A stretch of DNA of 64,000 nucleotides, from the NCBI GenBank assembly GCA_965214795.1, contig OZ243976.1, positions 2,604,001 to 2,668,000 of the forward strand, written 5' to 3'. Of the stretch, positions 18,795 through 27,586 are shown piece by piece (positions within the stretch are counted from its first letter, which is position 1; each line of letters begins with the position of its first letter). Under the pieces are notes generated by a model. It made no database searches, was not told where the DNA came from, and saw only the letters and a program-made list of their open reading frames with translations. Both the position numbers and the translations under genes were made by a program. The stretch is from JAJDXW01 sp965214795. GTDB taxonomy: Bacteria; Pseudomonadota; Gammaproteobacteria; HK1.

Positions 18795-20108
18795 TCAGAG
18801 GATGTAGCCCCGCTCGTCGTGGAGGGCGAGGTCGAGCCCTTCCTCCTCGTCCTCCTCGTTCACCCGGAGCCCCATTACGGCGTCCAGGACCTTGAGCAGC
18901 ACGAAGCTCACCACGAAGGTGTAGACCAAGGTGGCGACGACGCCGAGGAACTGGGCGGCGAGCTGGTCTCCCATGCCGGCGTTCCCGTCCCCGTAGCCCG
19001 CGCCGCCGAGCGCCTCGGCACAGAACACCCCGGTGAGAATGGCCCCGACGATGCCGCCGATGCAGTGGATGCCGAATACGTCGAGGGAATCGTCGTATCC
19101 GAGGGCCCGCTTGATCCGGGTCGAGGCGATGAAGCACACGATCCCGGACGCGATGCCGATGACGATCGAGCCCATCGGTCCGACGGAGCCGCTCGCCGGG
19201 GTGATCGCGACGAGCCCGGCGATCGCGCCCGACGCGATTCCGAGCACGCTCGGCTTGCCGTGCGAGACCCACTCGCTGAACATCCACGCGAGCGCGGCGG
19301 CGGCCGTCGCGAGCTGGGTCACCGTCATGGCCATCCCGGCCACGCCGTCGGCCGCGAGTTGGCTGCCGGCGTTGAATCCGAACCAGCCCACCCACAGCAT
19401 GGCCGCCCCGACGATGGTGTAGCCGACGTTGTTCGGCGGCATCGGGGTGGTCGGATATCCTTTGCGCTTCCCGAGCGCGAGGCACGCGGCCAAGCCGGCG
19501 ATGCCGGCGTTGATGTGCACGACGGTACCGCCCGCGAAGTCGAGGATCCCGTGGTCCGCGAGCCAGCCGCCGCCCCATACCCAGTGGGTAACGGGGGCGT
19601 ACACGATCGTGACCCAGATCCCCATGAACCAGAGCATGGCCGAGAACTTCATGCGCTCCGCGAACGCGCCGACGATGAGGGCCGGGGTAATCACCGCGAA
19701 CGTCATCTGGAAGGTCAGGAAGACCGTCTCGGGAATGGTGCCGCTCATCGCATCCACCGTCACCCCGGCGAGGAAGAGCTTGCCGAACCCGCCCATGAAG
19801 GCGTTGCCGTCGTCGAACGCGATGCTGTAGCCCCAGAAGGCCCAGAGAATGCTCATGAGCCCGGTGATCGCGAAGCACTGCATCAGCACCGAGAGCACGT
19901 TCTTGCTTCGCACCATGCCGGCGTAGAAGAGCGACAGCCCGGGAATGGTCATGAAGAGCACGAGCGCGGTCGCGGTGAGCATCCACGCGGTATCGCCCGC
20001 GCTGAGATCGTCGGCCATCGCCGCCGCCGGGGCGAGCCCGGCCGCGAGCCCGGCCGCGAGTCCTGCGAGCATGGACACCCGGCTGCGCATTGCGGCTTTT
20101 CCGGTCAT
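18795..20108 (-). CDS. amtB: Ammonium transporter AmtB
   Basis: A 437-residue inner-membrane channel with a cleavable signal peptide (LAGLAAGLAAGLAPAAAMA) and about eleven membrane segments. The twin pore histidines lie in VTHWVWGGGWL and FGIHCIGGIVG. The phenylalanine gate region and the FAGGTVVHINAGIAGL signature are present. The C-terminal tail has the GlnK-contact type of sequence (NEEDEEEGLDLALHDERGY). AAGGAG precedes the ATG at 20108. It is cotranscribed with glnK, 50 bases upstream, and conducts ammonium under nitrogen limitation. Confidence 0.96.
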   Translation of the reverse strand: MTGKAAMRSRVSMLAGLAAGLAAGLAPAAAMADDLSAGDTAWMLTATALVLFMTIPGLSLFYAGMVRSKNVLSVLMQCFAITGLMSILWAFWGYSIAFDDGNAFMGGFGKLFLAGVTVDAMSGTIPETVFLTFQMTFAVITPALIVGAFAERMKFSAMLWFMGIWVTIVYAPVTHWVWGGGWLADHGILDFAGGTVVHINAGIAGLAACLALGKRKGYPTTPMPPNNVGYTIVGAAMLWVGWFGFNAGSQLAADGVAGMAMTVTQLATAAAALAWMFSEWVSHGKPSVLGIASGAIAGLVAITPASGSVGPMGSIVIGIASGIVCFIASTRIKRALGYDDSLDVFGIHCIGGIVGAILTGVFCAEALGGAGYGDGNAGMGDQLAAQFLGVVATLVYTFVVSFVLLKVLDAVMGLRVNEEDEEEGLDLALHDERGYIL

Positions 20109-20158
20109 CGGTGTTTCTCCTTCCATCTTGAACGTTGTCCGCCTTGCCTGCCCCGACG

Positions 20159-20503
20159 TCACAGCGCGGCTGCCTGGGTCTCGCCGGTGCGGATCCGCAC
20201 CACCTGCTCGAGGTCGAAGACGAAGATCTTCCCGTCCCCGATCTTTCCGGTCTTCGCCGCACCGACAATGCACTCGACGACCTCGTCCAGACGGTCGGCC
20301 GCAACCGCCACCTCGAGCTTGATCTTGGGCATGAACTCGACGACGTACTCGGCGCCCCGGTAGAGCTCGGTATGGCCCTTCTGTCGGCCGAACCCCTTGA
20401 CCTCGGAAACGGTCATGCCCTGGATGCCAAGCTCCGAGAGAGCGGCTCGTACCTCGTCCAGCTTGAACGGCTTGATGATTGTGGTGATGAATTTCAATTT
20501 CAT
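20159..20503 (-). CDS. glnK: Nitrogen regulatory protein P-II (GlnK)
   Basis: A 114-residue PII protein. The T-loop GRQKGHTELYRGAEYVVEF carries the uridylylation tyrosine (Tyr53 here, equal to Tyr51 of E. coli). The B-loop TGKIGDGKIFV binds ATP, and the C-loop is RIRTGE. It senses 2-oxoglutarate and ATP/ADP and blocks AmtB when nitrogen is plentiful. AGGAG precedes the ATG at 20503. A sigma-54 promoter and NtrC-like sites stand upstream. Confidence 0.96.
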   Translation of the reverse strand: MKLKFITTIIKPFKLDEVRAALSELGIQGMTVSEVKGFGRQKGHTELYRGAEYVVEFMPKIKLEVAVAADRLDEVVECIVGAAKTGKIGDGKIFVFDLEQVVRIRTGETQAAAL

Positions 20504-20610
20504 TCGGGTTCTCCTGGCCTTGAGTCGACGGGCCGGTTTCGCCACGGCCCAGGTGCGCCCCGACGCCGAAGCAGTTGCACGGCATCGAGTTCGCGACGCT
20601 TCCGGACAGA

Positions 20611-20626
20611 AGCAAGCGGCGTGCCA
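20611..20626 (-). promoter_or_regulatory. Sigma-54 promoter of glnK-amtB
   Basis: On the minus strand the sequence is TGGCACGCCGCTTGCT. It matches the -24/-12 consensus TGGCAC-N5-TTGCW exactly, including GG at -24 and GC at -12. Transcription would begin near 20600, leaving a leader of about 100 bases before glnK. Confidence 0.88.
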
Positions 20627-20699
20627 ATTCATTCGAGTGCTCTGTTCGGGGACGAGACGCGGGGGGCGGAGGGCCGGCTGCGGCCGGGACCGTCTCCCT

Positions 20700-20748
20700 T
20701 GCACCATGGCAAGGCGTCGGCGGGCGGGGTGCGCACCGAAACGGTGCA
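20700..20748. promoter_or_regulatory. Two NtrC-like enhancer sites upstream of glnK
   Basis: At 20733-20747 there is a perfect dyad GCACC-GAAAC-GGTGC, followed by A, one base short of the NtrC consensus TGCACC-N5-GGTGCA. A weaker half-matching site starts TGCACC at 20700. The two are 32-33 bases apart, about three helical turns. They lie 75-135 bases upstream of the sigma-54 promoter, a normal enhancer distance. Confidence 0.65.
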
Positions 20749-20934
20749 GGCCGAATGACCGTCCGTCCCGATCTCCGAGCGCGCCCGGCTCTGTCCGGTC
20801 GGGATTGCACCGAAGCCGCCCGCGTCGGCGTCCCCGCGGGTTCTCGGGGACCGGGAGCGCACCGGACTCGAGGCGGGGCTGAATCTGTTCTCTCGACCGG
20901 TGTCCAATCCGTTCAGGGAGTTATGTCAATCTCC

Positions 20935-21192
20935 GGCAATTCTCATTTGCTGTGAAAATGGAGCCGGGAGGGCCGTCTTCGCGACGCCGGACCTTTTCAT
21001 GCGACGGGGTGGCCGGCCCGTCCATGCGTGTTTTGCCCGGCGACGGGTGAACCGGGCCGGTTCGGCAGGCCATCGGGGAGGGCATCTCGTCGTCCGCGGG
21101 TCGGTTCGGGCTCGTGAAGTCGCCCTCGGCCGCACGGCAGGCCGACCCGCACCCGCGGCCAGCACTCGGTCGCGACAAAGAGATGGGCCTGC
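20935..21192 (+). repeat. Family B element, long form, copy B3
   Basis: A long-form family B copy: GCTGTGAAAATGGAGCCGGG at the left, GCGACGCCGGACCTTTTCAT, then GGTGAACCGGGCCGGTTCGG, and GCGACAAAGAGATGGGCCTG at the right. Its left end reads GGCAATTCTCATTTGC, nearer to family A ends than to other B ends. No 8-base duplication is evident. Confidence 0.75.
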
Positions 21193-21277
21193 GGTCATTC
21201 GTTTCCGATTGCGGTCCGGCCGGGATGTCTGGTATCAAGCGGCCTTCATTCGCGGTCTCGGGGAGCGGAGCAGGGCA

Positions 21278-22969
21278 GTGCACGACTTCGTCATCGTTGG
21301 CGGCGGGTCCGCCGGTTGTACCTTGGCGGCACGGCTGAGCGAGCTCGAGGACGCGCGGGTGCTGTTGCTCGAATCGGGCCCCCGCGACCACGCGCGCAAC
21401 ATTCACCTGCCCGCGGCCTTCTACAAGGTGGTGGGGGGGCCGCTTACCTGGGGCTATCACACCGCGCCGCTCCGCCAGGCCGATCGCCGGAGCATGGTCT
21501 ATCCGCAGGCCCGCGTTCTCGGCGGCGGCAGTTCCATCAACGCGATGGTCTATACGCGCGGCAATGCCGCCGACTACGACGCGTGGGAGCGGGAAGAAGG
21601 CTGCGCGGGGTGGTCCCATGCCGGCGTGCTGCCCTACTTCCGCCGCGCGGAGGACAACGAGCGCTACACGAACGAATATCACGGCACGGGCGGACCGCTC
21701 GGGGTGTCGGACCAGATCAGTTCCAGCTACCTGACCAAGACGTTCGTGCGCGCGGCCCAGGAGGCCGGGATCCCGTACAACCCCGACTTCAACGGCGCCC
21801 GCCAGGAGGGCTGCGGCCTCTATCAGGTGACGCAGCGAGAGGCCCGGCGGTGCAGCGCCGCGGTCGGCTATCTCCGGCCGGCCCTCGCCCGCGCCAACCT
21901 CACCCTTCGGACGGACTGCCGGGTGACCCGCATCGTCGTCGAGGCCGGGCGCGCGGTCGGTGTGGAGTACCAGCCGGGCAGTGGAGAGGGTCCGATGGTG
22001 GCGCGCGCGGCGCAGGAGGTCATCGTCGCGGCCGGGGCGATCGGCTCCCCGCGGCTTCTGCTTCTGTCAGGCATCGGGCCGGCGGACGAGCTCCGTGAGG
22101 CGGGGGTCGACGTGGTCCACGATCTCCCCGGGGTGGGAAGGAACCTTCAGGACCACATCGACGTCTACACCATCAACGAGCTCACCGGCCGCTACGGATA
22201 CGACCAGTACAAGCGTCTCGGTCGGCAGCTCTGGGCGGGGGCGCAGTGGAAGCTCTTCGGTTCGGGTCCCGCCACTTCGAACCTCGCCGAAGGCGGCGCG
22301 TTCTGGTGGGTGGACCACGAGCAGGGGACGCCCGACATCCAGCTCCATTTCCTCCCGGGGGCGGGGCTCGAGCCGGGGGTTCCGCCCCTCGCCGGCCACG
22401 GGTGCACCCTGAACTCCTGCCACCTTCGCCCGCGCAGCCGGGGCAGCGTCACCCTGCGCGACGCCGATCCGGCGACGCCGCCCCACATCGACCCGAACTT
22501 CTGGGCCGAGCCCTACGACTTCGAAATGTCGCTGCGCGGTTTCGAGCTCGCCCGCGAGATCATGTCGCAGCCGGCGTTTCGGCAGTACGTGCGGCGCGAA
22601 CACCTCCCCGGGCCGCAGGCGAAGACCCGCGACGACATTGCGGCCCACGCACGCCGCTTCGGCAAGACGGACTACCATCCCGTCGGCACCTGCAAGATGG
22701 GAGTGGACGAGCTGGCGGTCGTCGACCCGTCGCTTCGCGTGCGCGGTCTCGCGGGTCTTCGGGTCGCCGATTCCTCGGTCATGCCCCGCCTCGTCAGCTC
22801 CAACACCAACGCGGCGTCCATCATGATCGGCGAGAAGGCGAGCGACCTCGTCAAGGGCAATCGCGCCCTCGCGCCGGAGCCGGCCGAACGGAGCGGAGCG
22901 GAACGCGGCCGGCGGCTCAGGCGCCGGCCCAGACCTCGCGGAAGAGGCGAAGCCAGTTCTCGCCCATGA
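21278..22969 (+). CDS. GMC-family FAD-dependent oxidoreductase (choline dehydrogenase-like)
   Basis: A 563-residue flavoprotein. The FAD-binding loop FVIVGGGSAGCTLAARL is at the N-terminus. The GMC signature ARVLGGGSSINAMVYTRG is near residue 85. GAIGSPRLLLLSGIGP follows in the middle. The catalytic His is in YHPVGTCKMG, with Asn in SSNTNAASIMIGEKA. It oxidises an alcohol with FAD. The GTG at 21278 starts directly at the FAD domain after a GGAGCGGAGCAGG purine run. The Arg-rich C-terminal end overlaps the convergent dipeptidase gene by 53 bases. Confidence 0.9.
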   Translation: MHDFVIVGGGSAGCTLAARLSELEDARVLLLESGPRDHARNIHLPAAFYKVVGGPLTWGYHTAPLRQADRRSMVYPQARVLGGGSSINAMVYTRGNAADYDAWEREEGCAGWSHAGVLPYFRRAEDNERYTNEYHGTGGPLGVSDQISSSYLTKTFVRAAQEAGIPYNPDFNGARQEGCGLYQVTQREARRCSAAVGYLRPALARANLTLRTDCRVTRIVVEAGRAVGVEYQPGSGEGPMVARAAQEVIVAAGAIGSPRLLLLSGIGPADELREAGVDVVHDLPGVGRNLQDHIDVYTINELTGRYGYDQYKRLGRQLWAGAQWKLFGSGPATSNLAEGGAFWWVDHEQGTPDIQLHFLPGAGLEPGVPPLAGHGCTLNSCHLRPRSRGSVTLRDADPATPPHIDPNFWAEPYDFEMSLRGFELAREIMSQPAFRQYVRREHLPGPQAKTRDDIAAHARRFGKTDYHPVGTCKMGVDELAVVDPSLRVRGLAGLRVADSSVMPRLVSSNTNAASIMIGEKASDLVKGNRALAPEPAERSGAERGRRLRRRPRPRGRGEASSRP

Positions 22970-23909
22970 CCTTCTCGACCCGCCGCGGACTCCAGCCGCG
23001 GCGGAACATCGCATCCGTCAAGTTGGGGTAGTCGGCGAGGGTCTCGAGGCCCTTCGGCCCCGGCGGCACCCGTGTTTCGCCCGCCATCAGGTTTCGCCCG
23101 ATGCCCTTGTCCCGCCGCAGCCACTCGAAGAACGCGACATCCTGGCCCTCGGTGAAGTCGGTACCGAGCCCGACGTGGTCCTCGCCCGCCACGTCGATGA
23201 CGTGCTCGAACACCTCGACGCACTGATCGACGGTGGTGTCGTCCTGCCACGGCAGGAACGGGGTGTAGGTGGCGACCCCGACGAAGCCGCCCCGCTCCGC
23301 GATGAGGCGCATCTCGGCGTCGGTCTTGTTGCGGGGATGGTCGAGGAAGGCGATCGGGCAGCAGTGGGTGAAGGCGACCGGCTTCGCGGAGTGGCGGATC
23401 GCGTCTTCCGTCGTCTTCGCGCCGACGTGGGAGAGGTCCACCAGCACCCCGACCCGGTTCATCTCGTCGACGACGTCGCGCCCGAAGTCCGACAGCCCGC
23501 CGTCGCGCGACTCCCAGCAACCGCTCCCGACGAGGTTCTGGGTGTTGTAGGTGAGTTGCATGACCCGGACGCCGAAAGCCGCGAAGAGCTCCACGAAGTC
23601 GACCCGGTCCTCGAGCGCGGAGGTGTTCTGCCACCCGAGGACGATCCCCACCCGCCCTTCGCGCTTGGCGCGTTCAACGTCGTCCGCCGAGTGCACCTGG
23701 GTGATGAGATCGCCGTGCTCCCGGAACCACCCCCGCCACTCGGCGAGGTTCTCCATCGTCCCCCGGAAGCCTTCCCACACCGAGCAGGTGCAGTTCGCGG
23801 CGGTGAGGCCGCCCCGGTGCATCGCTTCGAAAACGGGGCGGCTCCACCGGCTGATGACGAGGCCGTCGATGACGATCGCGTTGTCGTGCAGTTCTTTCGA
23901 TTCGTTCAT
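22917..23909 (-). CDS. M19-family membrane dipeptidase
   Basis: A 330-residue zinc dipeptidase of the renal dipeptidase family. An N-terminal IVIDGLVI strand is present. QLTYNTQNLVGSGCWE, VGVLVDLSHVGAKTTEDAI and KPVAFTHCCPIAFLDHPRNK are standard M19 elements with the metal His residues. GLGTDFTEG is near residue 250. The usual first HxD pair is replaced around LVISRWSRP, as in several M19 branches, so the metal site may be altered. It hydrolyses dipeptides and fits the peptide-use theme. It converges on the GMC gene. Confidence 0.85.
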   Translation of the reverse strand: MNESKELHDNAIVIDGLVISRWSRPVFEAMHRGGLTAANCTCSVWEGFRGTMENLAEWRGWFREHGDLITQVHSADDVERAKREGRVGIVLGWQNTSALEDRVDFVELFAAFGVRVMQLTYNTQNLVGSGCWESRDGGLSDFGRDVVDEMNRVGVLVDLSHVGAKTTEDAIRHSAKPVAFTHCCPIAFLDHPRNKTDAEMRLIAERGGFVGVATYTPFLPWQDDTTVDQCVEVFEHVIDVAGEDHVGLGTDFTEGQDVAFFEWLRRDKGIGRNLMAGETRVPPGPKGLETLADYPNLTDAMFRRGWSPRRVEKVMGENWLRLFREVWAGA

Positions 23910-24123
23910 GTTCTCCGCTATCCGATGGATCCGTTCGTCTTCAGGCGGTTCTTTCGGCCCGGCTCGCCTTGCGCCGGAGACCGGCCGGGGCGCTCGATCG
24001 GCCCTTGATCGGCCCTTGGGCCGGCGCCTCGGGCCTCCGGCGCGCTTCGTCCGAAGCCGTGCGAACGCCGCCGGACGGCCGCAACCGCCTCTCCGCCCCC
24101 CAGTATCCGCCAGTATCCGCCGC

Positions 24124-25143
24124 TCAGTAGGTCTCGAACATCCGGCGGATCTCGCCGCGGTCTCCGGTCTCGCGCAGGGCGAGGGTGAGCAGGATGCGCG
24201 CCTTCCAGGGAGTGAGGTTGTCCGCGACGATGGGGTCGGGGAGCTGCTGGTCTCCGGCGAGCGGGGGCACGCGCCCGCTCCCCACCCGGCTCGACTGGAC
24301 GAGCACCACCCCCCGTTCGTGGGCGCGCTCGAGGGCCCTCGCCTGACCCTTCGTGTTGAGGCCGGGAGCGAACCCCGCGACGATGATGCCCCGCGCCCCC
24401 GCCGCGACGAAGGCCGCGATGTCCGCGCCGTCCGCCCCCGCGTACGCGAGGCTCACGTCCACCCTCGGCAGGTCGCCGGCGGACGCGCCCCGCACGTCGA
24501 ACTCGGTGTCGGGAGCGTGGCGGCGGGCCGGCCGGCGATAGATCGCGACCCGGTCCGCGTCGGCGTGCCCGAGCGCCCCGAAGTCGGGGGTGCGGAACGT
24601 CTGGAGGCGCTGGGTCGAGGTCTTCGCGACCTCGCGCGCGGCGTGGATCTCGTCGTTCAGCATGACGAGGACCCCGAGGCCGCGCGCCGCCTCGCTTCCC
24701 GCCACCCGGAGCGCGTTGACGATGTTGAGAAAGGCGTCCGTGCCGAGACCGGACGCGGGCCGCTGCGCCCCGGTCACCACCACCGGGCGGTCGACCTTCA
24801 GGGTGAGGGCGAGGAAGTACGCGGTCTCCTCGAGGGTCGCGGTGCCGTGGGTGAGCACGATGCCGTCGAGGGCCGGGTCCTCCTCGACGAGCGAGTGGAT
24901 GCGTTCGTCGAGCTCGAGCCAGTGGGCGGGCTCGATCGAGGTGCTCGGGAGAGCCGCGTAGGGAACGGGGACGACGTCCGCCACCCGGTCCGCCTCCGGG
25001 ACCCGCGCGAGCAACTCGTGCACGTCGTACATGGTCTTGTTGGTGATGTACTCGACGAGCTCCAGACTGTGCCGGCCGACCGACGCGATGGTGCCGCCGG
25101 TCCCGATGACGGCGACCCGGGGGAGGGGGGTGGATGAGGTCAT
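24124..25143 (-). CDS. L-asparaginase-like amidohydrolase
   Basis: A 339-residue type II-like asparaginase. The first active-site Thr is in VIGTGGTIASVG, followed by the flexible-loop Tyr (EYITNKTMYDV). The second triad motif is VLTHGTATLEETAYF, where classical enzymes read HGTD, so the substrate-clamping Asp is Ala here. The Lys is in REVAKTSTQRL. VTGAQRPASGLGTDAFLN is typical. There is no signal peptide, so it acts in the cytoplasm. The ATG at 25143 is used. It deamidates asparagine or a related amide. Confidence 0.85.
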   Translation of the reverse strand: MTSSTPLPRVAVIGTGGTIASVGRHSLELVEYITNKTMYDVHELLARVPEADRVADVVPVPYAALPSTSIEPAHWLELDERIHSLVEEDPALDGIVLTHGTATLEETAYFLALTLKVDRPVVVTGAQRPASGLGTDAFLNIVNALRVAGSEAARGLGVLVMLNDEIHAAREVAKTSTQRLQTFRTPDFGALGHADADRVAIYRRPARRHAPDTEFDVRGASAGDLPRVDVSLAYAGADGADIAAFVAAGARGIIVAGFAPGLNTKGQARALERAHERGVVLVQSSRVGSGRVPPLAGDQQLPDPIVADNLTPWKARILLTLALRETGDRGEIRRMFETY

Positions 25144-25166
25144 GCGCACGGTTTTCCAGTCTCGAG

Positions 25167-25370
25167 GCAAATTCGTTCCCGGCCTTCCTTGATGATCATG
25201 GGTGGATGACCACGGGTGAGCGTATCATCTTGATTCGAGGCATTGGTTCGCATTGGTTCTCCGGTTGCCGCCGACTTCGGGCCACCAGTTCGCCAGTGAA
25301 CGCAACTCTTTTGATTCGTTGTCCGCCGTTGACCGCCTTTGAATGAACGAATCGGTCCTGTTTCCAGTCT
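25167..25370 (+). repeat. Family D repeat, copy D2
   Basis: It shares GCAAATTCGTTCCCGGCC, GAGCGTATCATCTTGATTCG and TTTGAATGAACGAATCGGTC with the other D copies. It is about 25 bases longer than D1, with small internal duplications (GATGATCATGGGTGGATGAC). No gene is seen in 25144-25623. Confidence 0.75.
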
Positions 25371-25623
25371 GCCGCCCTGTCTCCGGTCTGCCACGGACTT
25401 GCAGACATGGCCTGGCCGCCGTCGCATCGACTCCTCGGGGTCGGATTGCGCCGTCGGCCGAGCCGGCCGGCCCGGAATGGCGCGGGACCGGTTTCGACCG
25501 ACGCGGCCCGGCCGCTCTCCGCACGATACCGGCTGCTCCCTGCGGAGCGGACTGGTCGAAGGCACGGTCCGACGGCGCGCGGGCGCGGAACGGTCCGGAC
25601 ACCGGGGCCGCGCGCCTTCGCGC

Positions 25624-26808
25624 TCAGTCCGCCGCCTGCGCCGCGGCGGCTCCCGCCGGCTGCGCGCCCGCGATCGCCCCCTCGGCACGGAGGGCGGCGA
25701 TCTCGCCCGGGGCGAACCCCCAGTCGGCGAGGGCCTCGTCGGTGTGCTCGCCGCGACGGGCGGGGGGGCGCCGGATGCCTGGCACGGTGCGGCTGAAACG
25801 GGGAGCGGGGGCGGGCTGGACCACGCCGTCCACCTCCACGAAGGTCTCCCGCGCGCGGTTGTGGGGGTGGGCCGGGGCCTCCGCGAGCGAGAGCACGGGC
25901 GCGAAGCAGACGTCGCTTCCCTCCATGAGCTCGCACCATTCGTCGCGGGTCTTCGTGCGGAAGATCGCCGCGAACCGCTCGGTCGCGCTCGCCCACTCCC
26001 CGCGGTCGAACTGCGCGGGAAGGGAGTCGGGGTCCACGCCGGTGCGTTCGAGGAGCTCGGCGTAGAACTTGTCCTCGATGGAGCCGACCGACACGTACTT
26101 GCCGTCCCGGGTCTCGTATACCGTATAGAAGTGGCTGCCGCCGTCGACCGCGTTCCGACCGCGCTCGTCCTCCCACGCGCCGGCCGCGAACATGCCGTAC
26201 ACCATGGTCATGAGGGAGGCGGAGCCGTCGGTCATCGCCGCGTCGACCACCTGGCCCTTCCCGGAGCGCCGGGCTTCGAGCAGGCCGCACACCATGCCGA
26301 ACGCGAGATAGAGCCCGCCGCCGCCGAAGTCCCCGATGAGGTTGAGGGCGGGGACGGGCGGGCCGCCCCGCGCGCCGACCGCGTGCAGCGCGCCGGTGAG
26401 GGCGATGTAGTTGATGTCGTGTCCGGCTGCGTGGGCGATGGGCCCTTCCTGGCCCCAGCCCGTCATCCGGCCGTAGACGAGGCGGGGGTTGCGGGCGAGG
26501 CATTCGTCGGGGCCGATGCCGAGGCGTTCGGTCACCCCCGGCCGGAACCCTTCGATGAGTCCGTCCGCCTCGCCCACGAGGCGAAGCACCGCCTCGCGGC
26601 CGGCCCCGGTCTTCATGTCGATGGCGGCGGAGCGCCGCCCGCGGTTGAGGAGGTCGTAGCGCGGGTCGCGCTTCATCCCGAGGCCGGAGTCCGCCACCCG
26701 GTCCACCCGGATGACGTCCGCGCCCATGTCCGAGAGCATCATCGCGCACATCGGTCCGGGGCCGATCCCCGCGAGCTCGACGATCCGGAAGCCTGCGAGC
26801 GGTCCCAT
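25624..26808 (-). CDS. Alpha-methylacyl-CoA racemase / CaiB-BaiF family III CoA-transferase
   Basis: A 394-residue family III protein beginning MGPLAGFRIVELAGIGPGPM, the usual Amacr start. DMGADVIRVDR, GQVVDAAMTDGSASLM (with the catalytic Asp) and DWGFAPGEIAALRAEGAI at the end are family features. GPGPMCAMMLSDMGADV and HDINYIALTGALHA favour the racemase branch over formyl-CoA transferases. The ATG at 26808, with AGGAG ahead of it, is preferred over an ATG seven codons upstream. It would isomerise or exchange CoA on branched acyl groups. Confidence 0.85.
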   Translation of the reverse strand: MGPLAGFRIVELAGIGPGPMCAMMLSDMGADVIRVDRVADSGLGMKRDPRYDLLNRGRRSAAIDMKTGAGREAVLRLVGEADGLIEGFRPGVTERLGIGPDECLARNPRLVYGRMTGWGQEGPIAHAAGHDINYIALTGALHAVGARGGPPVPALNLIGDFGGGGLYLAFGMVCGLLEARRSGKGQVVDAAMTDGSASLMTMVYGMFAAGAWEDERGRNAVDGGSHFYTVYETRDGKYVSVGSIEDKFYAELLERTGVDPDSLPAQFDRGEWASATERFAAIFRTKTRDEWCELMEGSDVCFAPVLSLAEAPAHPHNRARETFVEVDGVVQPAPAPRFSRTVPGIRRPPARRGEHTDEALADWGFAPGEIAALRAEGAIAGAQPAGAAAAQAAD

Positions 26809-26885
26809 CCTCGCGATCTCCTGCTGCATCCTGGGGAGCCGCGATGGTACCTCAGGCTTCCGGAGCCGGTTCGGACCACCTGCGC

Positions 26886-26950
26886 TCCCGAATGACCTGC
26901 TGAACAGGTCCGGTTCACCCGTCGCCGGACAAAAAACGAGCTCTGTCCGT
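26886..26950 (-). repeat. Family B fragment, copy B4
   Basis: About 65 bases related to the B element core and end: GGTCCGGTTCACCCGTCGCC followed by GGACAAAAAACGAGC. The rest of the element is missing. It lies between the racemase gene and fur. Confidence 0.6.
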
Positions 26951-26996
26951 CCCGATACCCTGGCGTGCAACGGCCCTGGGGCGGGGTGGAGAACGA

Positions 26997-27413
26997 TCAG
27001 TGCGAATCGCGCTGGCAGTCGGTGCACACCCCGTAGATGATGAGGCTGTGATCGGTCATCGTGAAGCCGTTTTCGACCGCGATCCTCCGCTGGCGGCGCT
27101 CGATGGTCTCGTCGACGAACTCGGTCACCCGGTTGCAGCGGACGCAGACCAGGTGGTCGTGGTGCTCCCCTGCGGCGAGCTCGAAGACGGCCGACCCGGC
27201 GTCGAAGTTGTGTCGAATGACGAGCCCGGCCTGCTCGAACTGGGTGAGCACCCGGTACACGGTGGCGAGCCCGACCGATTCTCCGGCGGCGAGGAGGGCG
27301 CGGTAGACGTCCTCCGCGCTCACGTGGCGTTCGGAGCCGGCTTCGAGAATCTCGAGGATCCGGAGGCGGGGCAGCGTCGCCTTGAGCCCGGCGCGCTTGA
27401 GGTCGGTCTGCAC
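26997..27413 (-). CDS. fur: Ferric uptake regulator (Fur family)
   Basis: A 138-residue metalloregulator. The winged helix is LKATLPRLRILEILEAGSER with SVGLATVYRVLTQFEQAGLV. The dimer domain has HHDHLVCVRCNRV and a C-terminal CTDCQ, so both CxxC zinc motifs are present. The GTG at 27413 has GGAGG seven bases ahead and starts where Fur proteins start. It represses iron-uptake genes with Fe(II). It is divergent from an iron-type ABC permease, a typical target. Zur or Mur function is less likely but not excluded. Confidence 0.9.
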   Translation of the reverse strand: MQTDLKRAGLKATLPRLRILEILEAGSERHVSAEDVYRALLAAGESVGLATVYRVLTQFEQAGLVIRHNFDAGSAVFELAAGEHHDHLVCVRCNRVTEFVDETIERRQRRIAVENGFTMTDHSLIIYGVCTDCQRDSH

Positions 27414-27490
27414 GGCCGCCCTCCACGGGACGCGGTTCGCAACAAAACAGGGTGACACCGGTGCGGGTAGAGCGCAAGTCGGTAATCAGG

Positions 27491-27520
27491 TTGCGAATGT
27501 GAATTCTTCTCGTTTACACT
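27491..27520 (+). promoter_or_regulatory. Candidate promoter/operator between fur and the iron permease
   Basis: The only AT-rich patch in the divergent gap. It contains TTGCGA (27491-27496) and TACACT (27515-27520), an 18-base-spaced -35/-10-like pair pointing to the permease. A dyad GAAT-GTGA-ATTC at 27495-27506 overlaps it and could be an operator. The match to a Fur box is weak. Confidence 0.3.
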
Positions 27521-27586
27521 CGGGCGCCCGTGCCATCCTCCCGTCCCCCATCCTCCCCTCCCATTGTCCAGGAAACAATCGTTCCC

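Noticed and set aside
20159..20810. One long frame joining the glnK region and amtB into a 671-residue protein on the minus strand
   Set aside because: The part upstream of the AmtB start is out of frame with GlnK. GlnK has its own frame, ribosome site and PII motifs, so two genes are called.
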